Assembly (NCBI RefSeq): GCF_002099425.1
Contig: NW_018343984.1
Coordinates: forward strand, 19,150,501 to 19,214,500
DNA: 64,000 nt
Source: Phascolarctos cinereus
Taxonomy: Eukaryota > Chordata > Mammalia > Diprotodontia > Phascolarctidae
Direction of reading: 5' to 3'
The first letter of the stretch is position 1; every line of letters starts with the position of its first letter. Below are positions 51,484 to 62,626 of this stretch, piece after piece. A model generated the notes under the pieces. It was not told the origin of the DNA and searched no databases. It worked only from the letters and a program-made list of their open reading frames with translations. Position numbers and translations under genes: made by a program.

Positions 51484-51634
51484 GGGGCAGCTAGGTGGCC
51501 CAGTGGATAGAGCACTGGCCCTGAAGTCAAGAAGACCTGAATTCAAATCTGACCTCAGACACTCGACACTTAGCTGTGTGACCCTGGCCAAGTCACTTAA
51601 CCCCTATTGCCTCCTGCAAAAAGAAAAAAAAAGA
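51484..51634 (+). mobile_element. Short poly(A) CORE-SINE with target-site duplication
   Basis: 'ggggcagctaggtggcccag', 'gacctgaattcaaatctgac', 'agctgtgtgaccctggccaa', 'cccctattgcctcctgc', A-rich tail. The 9-bp duplication aaattgaca lies at 51472-51480 and 51635-51643. Confidence 0.93.
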
Positions 51635-51639
51635 AAATT

Positions 51640-51989
51640 GACACCACTATATTTATCTGCAAGATTATCTTGTCTAGCAACCTTGCAATGCTAGATGACT
51701 CCTGGCCGTATAAAACTCCATGCTTTTTTTCAGGTTGTTTCTGCACGGGTCCTGTCACTTCGCCTAGGAGGTTGACCAACATAAATGTTCTTCCTTTACA
51801 CCATTTTGTCAGAAGTCCTGGCACCACCTAACACTTCTTATCTGTCTTACTGGTATTTGAACCTTTCCAATCTACATTCATGATAAGCTTTTTTTTTGTA
51901 AATCAGCATCCAGCCAGGGATACGGGTTTCTGGTTTTCAAATTTTTTTTTAAAAATTATCACATTAACCCCTCAAGCCACTTCCCCCTC
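51640..51989. other. Unassigned DNA
   Basis: Nothing recognised. The opposing open frames at 51597-51831 overlap the SINE tail and are not genes. Confidence 0.33.
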
Positions 51990-52110
51990 CATTCTTTCTT
52001 ATTTGTTAATATCTTTCTGATAATAAAGTGCCCAGAACTGTATCATATTATCACTTTACAGGTTCACTTTCAAGGTGCTGTTACTATGACCCTAGGTCTT
52101 TTGAGGCTTG
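51990..52110 (-). mobile_element. Probable CR1/L3-family fragment, minus strand
   Basis: 'agtgcccagaactgtatcat' matches the reversed CR1/L3 block 'gtgcccagaactgaacacaa'. The flanks are decayed. Confidence 0.45.
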
Positions 52111-52365
52111 TCCACATTTTACTGAATATCTCTGTTTCCAAACATTTATGTTCATTAGATTAACTATTTTCTCTATTCTAAATAGTAGTTCTTTCTGGGC
52201 TACATTCCTTGCCTTCCTAGTTTTTTTTTTTTCATTTTTACTGTTTGTATTTTTTGTATTTTTTCTGAGCGTCATGCAGAATCTGCAACATGTCAAAATT
52301 TAGTATTTTCTGTGACGCTCTAATTCTTTCCTTTCCATAAACAAAGATATGAAACAACATGCATA

Positions 52366-53530
52366 AGGATGATTTTGTGACCAAACAAGAGATACAGAGG
52401 AACACAGGAAGTAAAATAATTTTATTACAAGAAATTAAAAAGGGTTTGTATAAACAAAACAATGCGACCCAAATTAGAAGGAAAGCAGAAAACTGGGGAA
52501 AATATTACAGCAAGTTTCTCTGGTAAAGGCCTAATTTCTTAAATATGTAGGGAACTGAGTCAAATTTATATATTTGAAAAATCATTCTAGAATTGATAAA
52601 TGATCAAAAAATATGAACAGGCAGTTTTCAGAAGAAGAAATGAAAGCTACCAAGTTATATGAAAAAATGCTCTAAATCACTAATACAGAATTAGAGAAGT
52701 GCAAATTAAAACCACTCTGAAGTACCACCTCACATTTATCAGATTGGTTAACATGACAGAAAATGAAAATGACAAATAGTGGAGGAAAAAATAGTGATAT
52801 TAATGCACTATTGTGAACTGATCCAACCATTCTGTAGAACAATTTGGAACTATGCCAAAAGGGCTATGAAACTGTACATATATCTTTTGACCCAACAACA
52901 CTATTACTAGTTCCGTATCCTAAAGAGATCAAAGAAAAGGGAAAAGAAGTTACATGTAAAAAATATCCATAGCAGCTCTTTTCGTGTTGGCAAAGACTTG
53001 GAAACTGAAGGGATGCCTATTAATTGGGCAATGGCTGAACAAGTTATGGCATATGATTGTAACAGAATACTATCATGCTATAAGAAATGATGACAGGAGT
53101 AGTTTCAAAAAAATCTGGGAAGACTTATGTGAACTGATGCAATGTGAGGTCAGTGGAACCAGGAGAACATTGTGTACAACAATAGAAATATTGTAACAAT
53201 GATCAACTGTGAAAGACTTAGCTACTCGATCAATAAAACGACCCATGACAATTACAAATGACATGTGATGAAAAATGCTGTCCACCTCCAGAGAGAGAAC
53301 TGATGAACTCTGAATGCAGATTAAAGCATATTGTTTTTCATTTTATTTTTTTTTTGCTTCTTTTTTTTAGGAACATGGCTAATACGAAAATGTTTTACAC
53401 GACTTCTCATGTATAATAGGTATCATATTGCTTGTCTTCTCAATGGGTAGGGGAAGAGCTGGAGGGAGAAAGAAAATTTGGAACTCAAAATAAAAAAACA
53501 AGTGTTAAAAAATTGAATTTTTAAAATTAA
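52366..53530 (+). mobile_element. L1 LINE, 3' end of ORF2 and 3' UTR, plus strand
   Basis: 'gtgaccaaacaagagataca', 'tcaaattt' after 'ggaactgag', 'ggcagttttcagaagaagaa', 'aatttggaactatgccaaaa', 'cttttgacccaacaacacta', 'tgaactgatgcaatgtgagg', 'agagagaactgatgaactct', and an A-rich end 'ttggaactcaaaataaaaaa'. 5'-truncated near 52366. ORF2 is interrupted. Confidence 0.93.
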
Positions 53531-53532
53531 GT

Positions 53533-53692
53533 GGGCAGCTAGATGGCGCAGTGGATAAAGCGACTGCCCTGGAGTCAGGAGGATCTGAGTTCAAATTTGG
53601 TCCCAGACACTTGACACTAGCTGTGTGACCCTGGGCAAATCGCATAACCCTGATTGCCTTTCCCCCCAAAAAAAATAAATTAAAAAGAAAAC
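53533..53692 (+). mobile_element. Short poly(A) CORE-SINE at an L1 tail
   Basis: 'gggcagctagatggcgcagt', 'ggatctgagttcaaatttgg', 'ctagctgtgtgaccctgggc', A-rich tail. It sits in the A-rich end of the L1, a common L1-endonuclease target. 'aaattaa' on both sides may be the target-site duplication. Confidence 0.92.
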
Positions 53693-53929
53693 AATGTGAA
53701 CCCAACAGCAAACATAGCCATGTGTGAAGACCCATCTGCACAAACCTGAGTCGAGCAATGAGCTTCCCCACCTGGGTGGGTCTGAGCAAGATTGAGGAGA
53801 AAGCCAATCCAAATGCATCAGCAATGTCCTTCAGAAGCTGGTTTGTCCCATTAGAGATAAGGTTTCAGAGAGGGATGAATCTTATTTCTCCTCACTATTA
53901 ACAATTAGCTATTTAATAACCATTTCTCT

Positions 53930-54065
53930 CCCAACAGCTTCCTAACCTCTATTTTTCTCCTCTACAATTCACTCACCACACAATGGCCAATATATTATCC
54001 TTAAAGCACAAGTCTGATCATATCCCTCACCTACTCAAGTCCCTTCTGTGGCTCCCTAATGACTC
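53930..54065 (+). mobile_element. Internal L2-family fragment
   Basis: 'aaagcacaagtctgatcata', 'tccctcacctactcaagtcc', 'cttctgtggctccctaatga' match the L2 segment 'tctgaccatgtcactcccct...tggctccctat'. Cut off by the hAT element. Confidence 0.65.
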
Positions 54066-54070
54066 TATGA

Positions 54071-54195
54071 CAGAGATTGCTAACCTTTTTGGGTGTCATA
54101 GACACCTTTGGCAGCCTAGTGAAACTTATGAGACCCTTCTCAGAACAATAATTTTAATTTAATTGGAGAAAATGCTATAAAATTTTTTCAGTTAC
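54071..54195 (-). mobile_element. hAT-type transposon end
   Basis: Terminus 'cagagattgctaaccttttt', then 'gggtgtcatagacacctttg', 'gcagcctagtgaaacttatg', 'agacccttctcagaacaata', the same end as the copy at 10353. The 8 bases before it, ctctatga, resemble NTCTAGAN. The other end is lost in the microsatellite that follows. Confidence 0.6.
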
Positions 54196-54205
54196 AGGTT
54201 AGTGA

Positions 54206-54325
54206 AAAAAATATGTGTGTATGTGTATATATACATATGTGTATACACACACATTTATATATATATATACACATATATATACACATATATATGCATATAT
54301 GTATGTATGCATGTATATATAGTTC
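54206..54325. repeat. (TA/TG/CA)n microsatellite
   Basis: Alternating TA, TG and CA units. Gives a spurious Tyr/Ile-rich frame. Confidence 0.9.
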
Positions 54326-54754
54326 CCCATGTATTCAGAGTAAATCACTCAGTAATGGCTTATTTGGTCATATACCAACTAACTAGGAACATCTATCCAG
54401 TTCATATCCCTATGCAATCCATCCCAGATCAACCCAACCCAACTACAGATATACTAACAAGTCCCTAAGTGTCCTTGGGCTCTCAAACCAAGCACTGAAT
54501 AAAATGCAAGTCTTCGAAGCTAATCTCCAGAACTTCTGAAGATGGGTGAATTGTGTTCCATAATCACTGGTCTGGTGTATTCTAGAACCTTTATTTTAAC
54601 TAGCCCTGGGAAAGGTGTGGCCAGCAAATAGATCCCATCTCTGCCCTCCCCCCTTTCCTTTCTTTCCTTGCTTAATAGAATGCCCAGTCAATGTCCTTCC
54701 TCCTTCCTCAGCTCAAGTTTGGGTCTCTCCCTCTGCCCAGGAGTCCCAGATAAT
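54326..54754. other. Unassigned DNA
   Basis: No clear family. 'gaataaaatgcaagtcttcg' near 54500 could be a continuation of the L2 at 53930. Confidence 0.33.
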
Positions 54755-54915
54755 AATAAGAATTGCAATAATAACAATAAAATTATAATACTTATTATCA
54801 TCATTATATTTACAATTTTTACAGCCCTTTAAGATTTCCAAAGTGCTTTACAAATATTACTTCATTTGATCCTTATAATAACCCTGGGAGAGATGGGCTA
54901 TTACCATCAAATTGC
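54755..54915 (-). mobile_element. THER1/MIR-type 3' end, minus strand
   Basis: After ATA-rich sequence: 'gccctttaagatttccaaag', 'tgctttacaaatattacttc', 'aataaccctgggagagatgg'. The core and head are missing. Confidence 0.7.
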
Positions 54916-55094
54916 ATATATTTTGGCATAATCAACAATATTTCAGACAACAATAAATGTTATTTTCATAATTAATCCCTCCCACTTCCTAATATCTTCT
55001 TACATATCCCTATGATTCCTTTATTATAGCTACCTTGAATAATGCTTCTAAGCCAAAAGTGTGGCATTTGAATCCAGATTTTAAAATTTAGTAT

Positions 55095-55196
55095 TTCAAT
55101 TCAACAAGAATTGATTAAGCATCTTCTGTCTGCTAGATAGACACTACTAGATGCCAGAAATTCAGAAACAAAAATGGAAATAGTCTCTGCCCTTAA
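55095..55196 (-). mobile_element. L2-family 3' end, minus strand
   Basis: 'ttcaacaagaattgattaag', 'agacactactagatgccaga', 'gtctctgcccttaaagg'. Confidence 0.6.
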
Positions 55197-55425
55197 AGGC
55201 CACTAGGTGGCATAGTGGACAGAGTACTGAATTTCTGTTCGAAAAGAGAGCTGAGTGCAAATGCTGCCTCAAGAACTCAACTGTGTGACCTTGTACAAAC
55301 CACTTAACTATCTCTAAACCTCAGTTTCCTCATCTGCAAAATAGGGATAATAATAGCATCTACCTCATAGGACACTGTGTGGATCAAATGAGATACATAC
55401 GTAAATCTTATTACATTACTACAAT
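55197..55425 (+). mobile_element. MIR-type CORE-SINE
   Basis: 'ccactaggtggcatagtgga', 'caactgtgtgaccttgtaca', 'cagtttcctcatctgcaaaa', 'ggatcaaatgagatacatac'. Confidence 0.82.
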
Positions 55426-55734
55426 TCAGGGTGTGGGGTGGTAGAGAGAATCAAAGAGGAAGTACATGATATTTCTCCCAAACTAAGGCAATACAGTGCT
55501 ACTTTAAAATTTAATAGCATAGTGAAAATGTAGCCACGTGAGACAATGTTGAAGAACATCTAATAGTTTATGGTTCAGAATCAAGGAGTGAAAGAGTCCC
55601 TAAACTTGGGAATTGCACAGAAGCCTCATGCCTCAACAACATTTTTTCCCCCCAAGTAGAATCTTAGTGGGTTATGAACATGCTGAGAGCCAAAGAACAT
55701 CATTAAAAAATAAAATTGCACTCTGATGACATCT
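55426..55734. other. Unassigned DNA
   Basis: Nothing recognised. Confidence 0.33.
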
Positions 55735-55985
55735 CCCCTAGGGAAATCTTCCCTGGTTACCAAAGATGAAAGTGATCCTTCATTCCTCATATTTATCAGA
55801 GTAGTTTGTCTAACTCTTTTTGCCCTCAGCACATTTTTCCTGGTATTTAATCTGAATGTACATTTCATCTCTTCTAAGAGATTGCAAACTCCTTGAAGGC
55901 AGGGATTGCATTATTTTTCAATTTTGTATTCCCACAAAATAATATACACCTTGTACGTAGGAAGCACTTAAAAATTTTTTAATAT
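55735..55985 (+). mobile_element. L2-family 3' end
   Basis: 'gaaatcttccctggttacca', 'agagattgcaaactccttga', 'aggcagggattgcattattt', 'gtaggaagcacttaaaaat'. Confidence 0.78.
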
Positions 55986-57047
55986 GTTGGTTTAACCCTA
56001 ACAAAAAAGAGATTACTGATTACAAACACAGAAGTCATTTCAGAATAGAAAGATTATCAGAATAAATCTCCATGTGCAGTCTAATCATCAGCTTGTCAGA
56101 AACAAAAAGGCAAAGTAAACACCAGACTGAAAGAAAAGATAAAGATGAGAAGCTGGCTCTGTGTGAAATCATAGCTATTCCAATCTGACCTATCTCAGTA
56201 AGCTCTTGACTCTAAAAAGAATTGTAAATGGACAAAGGTAAAAGAATTTACTCTGACCATTACTATTTCCTAGAAAAGTTTAAGAAATAAAAATTAGTCA
56301 CTATAATGAGGACATCAAAAGAGCCCAGAAATCCTCTTAGCCAATCTGTAAATACTCGATCTTTTTTTGCCAACCAGAGACATGATGACTTGGGACATCA
56401 TTAATTTATAATAAAAGTGCTCATAAAGGAAGAGGATGATAAAAGAATATGAGTGGTATTACCTCATGAAACACTGTAGAAAACAAACCCAGAGACTTTA
56501 ATACAGATCCAGATAAATCCTACTCAGGTAGACTGCATAGCTTCTGGGGCCTTTTGCAACACTGAAATTTTATAGTTCTGAAATGGCCATAAGGTCATTT
56601 GAAAATGAAACTAGGGACACAAAAACACATGTGAAATGGAACAGATCTGCTGGCTTTATCACAGGGATCTATTCTCATTGGCAACAGCACATCTGGAATC
56701 TACTGACTTGTGTCCAAATCACTAAGCAAAGATGAAGTCAGGAAGACTTTCTTGGACTTGATTAAATACAAAGGTGAGGTTCCAGATTGCCTTCCTTATT
56801 AATATTATCAAAATATGTAAAATACAAGAGTGGTCACATGAAATGAAGTTTTAAATTTGTGAACAAAATGGCTTAGGCCCTCTGATCTCTTTATGAGATA
56901 TTAACTCCTCTTTTTTTAGGTCAAGGCACTCATCAGAACAAATCTTTAGTTTACTTCAAAGAAGGGAAAATTATAGATGGTGCTTTTACACCTGGATATT
57001 TACAAAGGGGAGTTTTTAAGGGTTTTCCTCTCCCCTCTATTAATCAC
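55986..57047. other. Unassigned unique DNA
   Basis: About 1.06 kb, AT-rich, without any repeat family I recognise and without frames of note. Confidence 0.38.
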
Positions 57048-57245
57048 ACTCTCATAGGATCTAGGAATGCTCTCGATGAGAGGCTATCTCAGCTAACTTT
57101 TCATTTTACATATGAGGAAACTGAGGCTCATAAGCTTAAGCAACTTGCATTGTCATGCAGATGGTAGACTTTAAAAGCTGGGTTTGAAGCCAAGTCCTTT
57201 ATTCCAGATTCAATGTTCTCACAACTGTACATACTGCCTCCTCAA
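57048..57245 (-). mobile_element. MIR3-type CORE-SINE, minus strand
   Basis: 'catttt' block then 'acatatgaggaaactgaggc', 'aagctgggtttgaagccaag', 'ccagattcaatgttctcaca'. Confidence 0.7.
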
Positions 57246-57639
57246 TTATTTTCTATGGTGTGTTTCTTCAATAAGTCAAGAGTCATGATTTCATTGCTGT
57301 GGATTTCCCATTCATCAGTGCAGATTATAACTCATCTGTACTTTAGCAGATGGTCTTTAAGAGCTGTCACAATTTTTTAAAAAATCTCCCACCTTATGGC
57401 CAATCTACAAGTGGACCTGGAAATGAGGATCCCTGAAATTAGTGAGCCTGGTCTTCAGACAACAGAAATACTGACCCCAAGTGTTTCTACTCCAACCTTT
57501 CCAGCTTGGTAGGACCTGCCTAAGCTTGCGCTCTGGTGGAATAGCTTTCAAGCACCCAAGGCAATCTCTACAACTCAGTGAAAGACTTTTAGGGAAGAAA
57601 GCTGTTCATATATGTCATTCATTTGGTATCATGTCATCT
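57246..57639. other. Unassigned DNA
   Basis: Nothing recognised. Confidence 0.33.
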
Positions 57640-57735
57640 ACTGACTGATGATATAGGATTATAGGGTTTAAAGTCATGTTATTCAACCCCTTCATTGTAC
57701 AAATAAGAAATTTGTGGCTCAGAGAGATAAAGATG
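57640..57735 (-). mobile_element. MIR3-type fragment, minus strand
   Basis: 'tataggattatagggtttaa', 'caaccccttcattgtacaaa', 'ttgtggctcagagagataaa'. Confidence 0.58.
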
Positions 57736-58115
57736 ACATAATTAGTAAATGAATATACTTCATTACTTTTTGTATTGTTACATAAATGAATGCACTTTAC
57801 CATATTATTATTCATAACTATTTTATTTATATATGCATATTTTTGTTTAGATACATCTCTATCTATCTATATGTGTGTGTGTGTGTGTGACTTACATATG
57901 ACCATATCTTCATTCATTAAAAAAAATATGGCTTTAAATACCTCATATGTGCCACATACTGGGAATAGAGAGGTGGAAGTGAAACAGTCCCTACCCTCAA
58001 AGAGCTAACATTCTATCAGGGAAACAATATGCATTTGAAGGTTGGTAACACACATATATAGCATATGTACTACATATATGTAATATTTTTATAGGATGCA
58101 TGTGAATACATATAT

Positions 58116-58116
<1 letters not shown>

Positions 58117-58160
<44 letters not shown>
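58117..58160. repeat. (GT)n microsatellite, about 20 units
   Basis: A clean GT run inside the L2 copy. Another short (TG)n lies at about 57868-57890. Confidence 0.95.
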
Positions 58161-58162
<2 letters not shown>

Positions 58163-58166
58163 ATGG

Positions 58167-58335
58167 AAAGAGATGTAAATGTAAGTATCGGTGTAGGTGT
58201 GATTGTAGTCATGGTGTGAACTTGGTGTAGGTGTAGATATACAAATAGGTATAGATATAGATTTAGACATAGGCATAAACCATTCTTTTAAGCATGTAGA
58301 CATAGGTGTAGATGGAGGTATAGACATAGGACCAC
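58167..58335. repeat. Degenerate hexamer-type repeat (GTAGGT/TAGATA)
   Basis: Repeated gtaggtgtag, aggtatagat, agacataggc units, without a strict period. Probably a decayed minisatellite derived from the adjoining microsatellite. Confidence 0.68.
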
Positions 58336-58770
58336 AAGTTTGATTTCACTGGTGTGGGTTCAGGGATTTCTTCTACCAATATAGATCAGAGCTTTTCTCT
58401 ATTGTTCATAATCTTAGACCATCATGTATGCAAAATATATACAAAACAAACACATATTTGTATATTGAATAAGCATCAGTGCAATTTTGGGAGAAGGAGG
58501 CATTAGCAGCTGAGAGGTGAAAGACCTCATTTAGAAAGCAGTACTTGAGCTCAGCTTCAAAAGAATCTAGGGATTTGGAGAGGAGGGGAGGTGTGGAAGG
58601 GGGCTATCTCAAGCATGTGGGACAGCCAATTCAACAGTATGGAAATGGGAGGTGGTCTGCCATATTTGAGAGATAGCACGTAGGCCAAATTGACTGGCCA
58701 GTCAAGTAAATAAAGAGGAGTGATATATAATACAGCTGGAAAGGTAGGATGGGGCCAGGCTAAGATTCAT

Positions 58771-59079
58771 TCATTTGTTCATTCATTTGCTGTACTCTGG
58801 AATAGATCTTTTGGGGGTTCTACATCTATTTATGCCCATCATGATGACCACATGTTTTCTCATCATGTAAGCCTGTTTTCTATTTTTTTCTTTCATAAAT
58901 CCTCTGTGAGGCCATCCTATGTTCCAGACTACTTCCTTTTGGCTCTTTTGCTACAACTCACAGGTTCTCAATTTTTGCTATTTCATGCTTGCTACATAGC
59001 TACCCCATTTCTTTTTCTATATATATGAACCTTGGTTAATATTTTTACCTCACTTCTTGTGTGATTCATTCATTCATTT
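58771..59079. other. Unassigned pyrimidine-rich DNA
   Basis: The frame at 58720-59028 crosses L2 and unassigned sequence. No domain. Confidence 0.35.
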
Positions 59080-59190
59080 ATTCATGTACTCATTCAACAA
59101 GACCCCATGCACTGTGTCTTAATACTTTTTTTAACTCCCACATTTCCTTTTATGTAACAAGTTGCTAATAAATATTTGTTGATTTGATTT
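59080..59190 (+). mobile_element. L2-family 3' terminus
   Basis: 'tcattcaacaagaccccatg' and 'ttgctaataaatatttgttg'. Confidence 0.5.
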
Positions 59191-59827
59191 TACACTTTTA
59201 AGCAATCAGCTCATCAATCAATAAGAGGTTACTAAGTGATTTCTGTGTTTCCAGCCTTCCCTCTTCCTAAGGAAAAGTATAAAATATAGAAAATCATTAT
59301 TACTATCCAAAGCCTACAGTATACAGAATTTAGATCACTATGTCACATGTATGGTGGCCCCTAGTGATCCAATTCTGGGTAACTGAGAGGACCAGAATAG
59401 AGACAGGTTTCAGTCTCCTTTAAAACAACTCCTTGTTTCGCTGGAGTCTGAAGAAGGAGAGGGAGGAAAGAAGAAAAACAAAATGCCTTCTCTTTAGTCT
59501 TTTTTTTCCTCTACAAACACAGCAACCAAACAGTTCCAAACAGCATTCTGCCTGTAACTTTTGGTCAAATTCATCATAACAGATCGTGTCCACGGATACT
59601 TATCAGAACCTTTGATATTTCAGTCATACCAATGGTGCTATGTAGAAATACTGCCCTGATCTGTTTGACTGATATTGTCAGAAAGGTTTTTAGGGAATCT
59701 TTCTACAGCCAAGAGCACAGACATGACCACATTGAAAATGTGCTTGTGAAATCCATCTTAAGCTGACTTTTAAAATCTATCTCTTCACGCATAGCTATTA
59801 GTCCAATATTTTGCTTATCAACCAAAA
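59191..59827. other. Unassigned unique DNA
   Basis: A purine-rich patch at 59445-59490. Otherwise ordinary. Confidence 0.37.
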
Positions 59828-59886
59828 AAAAGCCTCTAGCACAATTCCCCGAATATAGTCGATGCTTGATAAATGCTTGTTAATTA
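59828..59886 (+). mobile_element. L2-family 3' terminus, short
   Basis: 'aaagcctctagcacaattcc', 'cgatgcttgataaatgcttg'. Confidence 0.6.
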
Positions 59887-60075
59887 GATAATAGACTATT
59901 TGCTCCTATAATTTGTTTTACATAAGCAAATGAACACAAAAGACAGCAATCCCAGTGACAATTCTACAATTTTGCCCATGATGAATCTTCCTGTTGAGAA
60001 ATCCATATGGTTTGCAAATAATGGTGATGAAATAAACATGGGGTTGAACTCTGCAGTCTAGCATCACTTATTTAA

Positions 60076-60257
60076 TCATAGCTTTAGAGCCTCAAGGAAA
60101 CTTAGTGGTGCTCAAATTCAATCCACTTATTTTAGAGATGAGGACACTGAAGTTTCCTCAAAAGGGGTAAGTGACTTATCCAAGGGCATACAGGTAAATG
60201 ACGGAGTCTAGATTTGAACCGGAGTCCTCTGACTACAAAACCAGTTCTTTTTCAGTA
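60076..60257 (-). mobile_element. MIR3-type CORE-SINE, minus strand
   Basis: 'tagctttagagcctcaagga', 'ttagagatgaggacactgaa', 'gtagatttgaac'-like 'tctagatttgaaccggagtc', 'tctgactacaaaaccagttc'. Confidence 0.72.
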
Positions 60258-60269
60258 TTGGGCTTTACA

Positions 60270-61200
60270 TTTTCCTAAAAAACAAATGAGTATTTAACAT
60301 CAGCCTAAAAACGCCTCTTTTCCCTAGAAGGATGTGCTATATTAATTGTGATCAACATCCGTTCTCAATCTGTATTTTAAGAGCAAGCTTTTACACCTTC
60401 AGATGCTTTAGCTTTAGAAATGAAACAACATTGAATCAGCGAACTAAAAACAGCCTCCAATCATCTTATTTCAAATCTGCATTCCAAGGGCTGTGATCTT
60501 TGGTAACTAGTTTTCTAGAAATCATTGTCTGTTGTGTTAAGCCTCTGTCCCATGCTGATATATCAGCCTCACAGGCAGGCCTTGGGACATGCATCAAACT
60601 AATCCGTGGGGATGGCAGCAAAACAGTCTGTTTCTGAATTACCCATTTGTTAGTCTCCAGAAGTAGAAAGCATCTTTTGGCAATAATTAACAAGGTATGC
60701 CCATGTATATTAGCACATAAAGATTAAATTTTTAACATGCAACTTCATTTCATGCTGAAACAAATCCTATTGTGCTAACTCCATGCTAACCCATGGCATC
60801 TCATTCATTATTACCTAATTAACCTGCTAATAGCCACATCATAGGATTTTGTCTCCATAATTATTTAGGATATTGGCTTCAAAAAAAACCATTAAAGGAA
60901 TACAATCAGACAGATTGCTGAAATCGATTTGGGTTAGAAAAATATTCATTGCACATATTCATTGTACATAAACAACTTTCCTTGAATTTGGATAGGTCTT
61001 TGGAGAGACCCAGTATTCACATTCTAGATTTCTGATACTTGCCTGCTCTGCTAAAGGAGAGCAGCTTAAGTGAACAAAACATTGTATCACATGTGAAAGT
61101 ACAAATTGGATTTTAAATAAGTCAGGTTCTCTTGGAGATTTCAAAATAAAAGCAGAACTTTCTCTGATTTTAGTGGGAAAATGTTTGCTTTTGTCTTGGT
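60270..61200. promoter_or_regulatory. Candidate conserved non-coding region (enhancer-like)
   Basis: About 930 bp with no recognised repeat and many TAAT-type cores, including CCTAATTAACC around 60815-60824 and ataattattta near 60857. No frame looks coding. It is the longest repeat-free block with such motif density in the right half of the window. Confidence 0.36.
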
Positions 61201-61313
61201 GGAAGTGTAAAAATGACTCTAAGACAAGGAAGGGGAGAGGTCTTCATAAAAGTCTAACAAAAAAAGCTTGAAATTCATTTTTGTATATTCTGAGTCTGCT
61301 CATGATGGCAGAT

Positions 61314-61518
61314 TATAGGATCACAGGTCTAGAGTTAGAATGGATCTCAGAGACCATCTAGTCCAACCCCTTTCATTTTCCATATGGAGGAAACTGAGCT
61401 CCAGGGAGGTAAATGACTCACCCAGGGTCATGCAAGAAATAACTTTCAGAGGAGATCTTTGAACTCATGCCTTATGACTTCAGAGCCACCATTCTCTCCG
61501 CTCTACCAACTGCACGGC
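61314..61518 (-). mobile_element. MIR3-type CORE-SINE, minus strand
   Basis: 'ggatcacaggtctagagtta', 'gaccatctagtccaacccct', 'ggaaactgagctccagggag', 'actcacccagggtcatgcaa'. One of the better-preserved copies. Confidence 0.83.
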
Positions 61519-61587
61519 AAAGTTTTGGAAAGAGATGTTATCCATAAGAATTGGAGAAGATCATTTGAGTTTACAGCTTGTAGTTCC

Positions 61588-61640
61588 AAAGATAAGCATG
61601 TGGTAGGTTGTTAATAAATGTTCGTTGACTGACTGATAAC
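61588..61640 (+). mobile_element. L2-family 3' terminus, short
   Basis: 'gcatgtggtaggttgttaat', 'aaatgttcgttgactgactg'. Confidence 0.72.
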
Positions 61641-62165
61641 CCACAATTGTCATTTGAATTTCTTTCAGATTTTACTTGTCATTTGCATTATTTCTTGCAT
61701 CTGTTAAATTTGGCTCAGGTGATTCTGTTTTTATTGCTCTTTTCTTGCAAACTTTGCAGCGAAGAGGCAGGCGGTCCTTATCCCATTTTTCCAAGCAACA
61801 TCCATAGGCCATGAAGAAAAGCCCATCTTTCCCCAAAGAAAAAGGAATGTCTTTCCAAATAACCAGGGCCTCAGGGAGATGGTGTTACTGCACAGCTTAC
61901 CACTAGATGTCCTGTGGACAAAGCAGGAAGAACATGCATGAATACATTTGCATTCTGATTCCAGCAAGGAATGTTTCCAACTTTAATCACGTCATTCAGA
62001 GTTGATGAAATAGCCAATCAACCATTTTTCTGCTGTTTCTCCTATTGACACAGATAACATAACCTATGGGTTATGTAACCTACCCTCCGTGAGCTTTTAT
62101 GGTGCTGGAAAAGGAGAATAGTATCCTTGAAATATTTATTTCGGTATCTTTCATAATGAGGAATG
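61641..62165. promoter_or_regulatory. Candidate conserved non-coding element with two POU octamers
   Basis: Unique sequence holding two perfect ATTTGCAT octamers (61681-61688 and 61946-61953) and a perfect 8-bp inverted repeat acataacc/ggttatgt (62057-62064, 62069-62076) that overlaps a TTATGTAA PAR-bZIP-like motif. Open frames do not look coding. Role inferred. Confidence 0.32.
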
Positions 62166-62168
62166 AAG

Positions 62169-62169
<1 letters not shown>

Positions 62170-62220
<51 letters not shown>
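62170..62220. repeat. (CA)n microsatellite, about 25 units
   Basis: An uninterrupted CA run of about 50 bases, the longest pure dinucleotide repeat in the window. Confidence 0.97.
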
Positions 62221-62221
<1 letters not shown>

Positions 62222-62626
62222 CCCTTATCTCAAAGATGAGTCTTTTAATTAAGCTTCATTTTTCTCATTTAACAGCCTTGACAGGCTGTCTTGTTACAGA
62301 TTCTCCTTTTCAGGAGGATAATAATACAGTGGATAGCAAAACAATTACAAGTCATTCAGAAGAAATATTCACACTACATTATCCTCTATGACTGCTAAGC
62401 AAATGAAAGTTGAATTTTACTGTCCATCAAGTTGGGTGGTTATTACAATAACTTCACAAAGTAGGAGAGATATGCCTGTCTCAAAATTCTACTTCCTAAT
62501 AAATAATCAAAGTACCTTGAGATGTTCAGATTTTTTTCTCCTCCTTAAGGTCTACTACTCCCCCCTCCCCACTACTTCCCCCTCTGCTCCTCACCTCCCC
62601 CCACAGCCACATAATTGCGGGTGACA
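62221..62626. other. Unassigned DNA
   Basis: A C-rich patch at 62555-62605. No repeat or gene recognised. Confidence 0.35.

Larger units (their letters stand above)
57910..58770 (-). mobile_element. L2-family 3' region, minus strand, with long internal simple repeats
   Basis: 'acctcatatgtgccacatac', 'gtccctaccctcaaagagct', 'aacattctatcagggaaaca' (to 58030), then simple repeats to 58335, then 'gcttcaaaagaatctaggga', 'caattcaacagtatggaaat', 'ggccaaattgactggccagt', 'gaaaggtaggatggggccag'. Both sides belong to the L2 body in the correct order. Confidence 0.68.

Noticed and set aside
53700-53925. Processed pseudogene after the SINE at 53533
   Set aside because: The composition looks slightly gene-like, but no frame gives a protein I recognise and there is no tail.
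57997-58327. His-Thr repeat frames
   Set aside because: They are translations of the (GT)n/(CA)n repeat.
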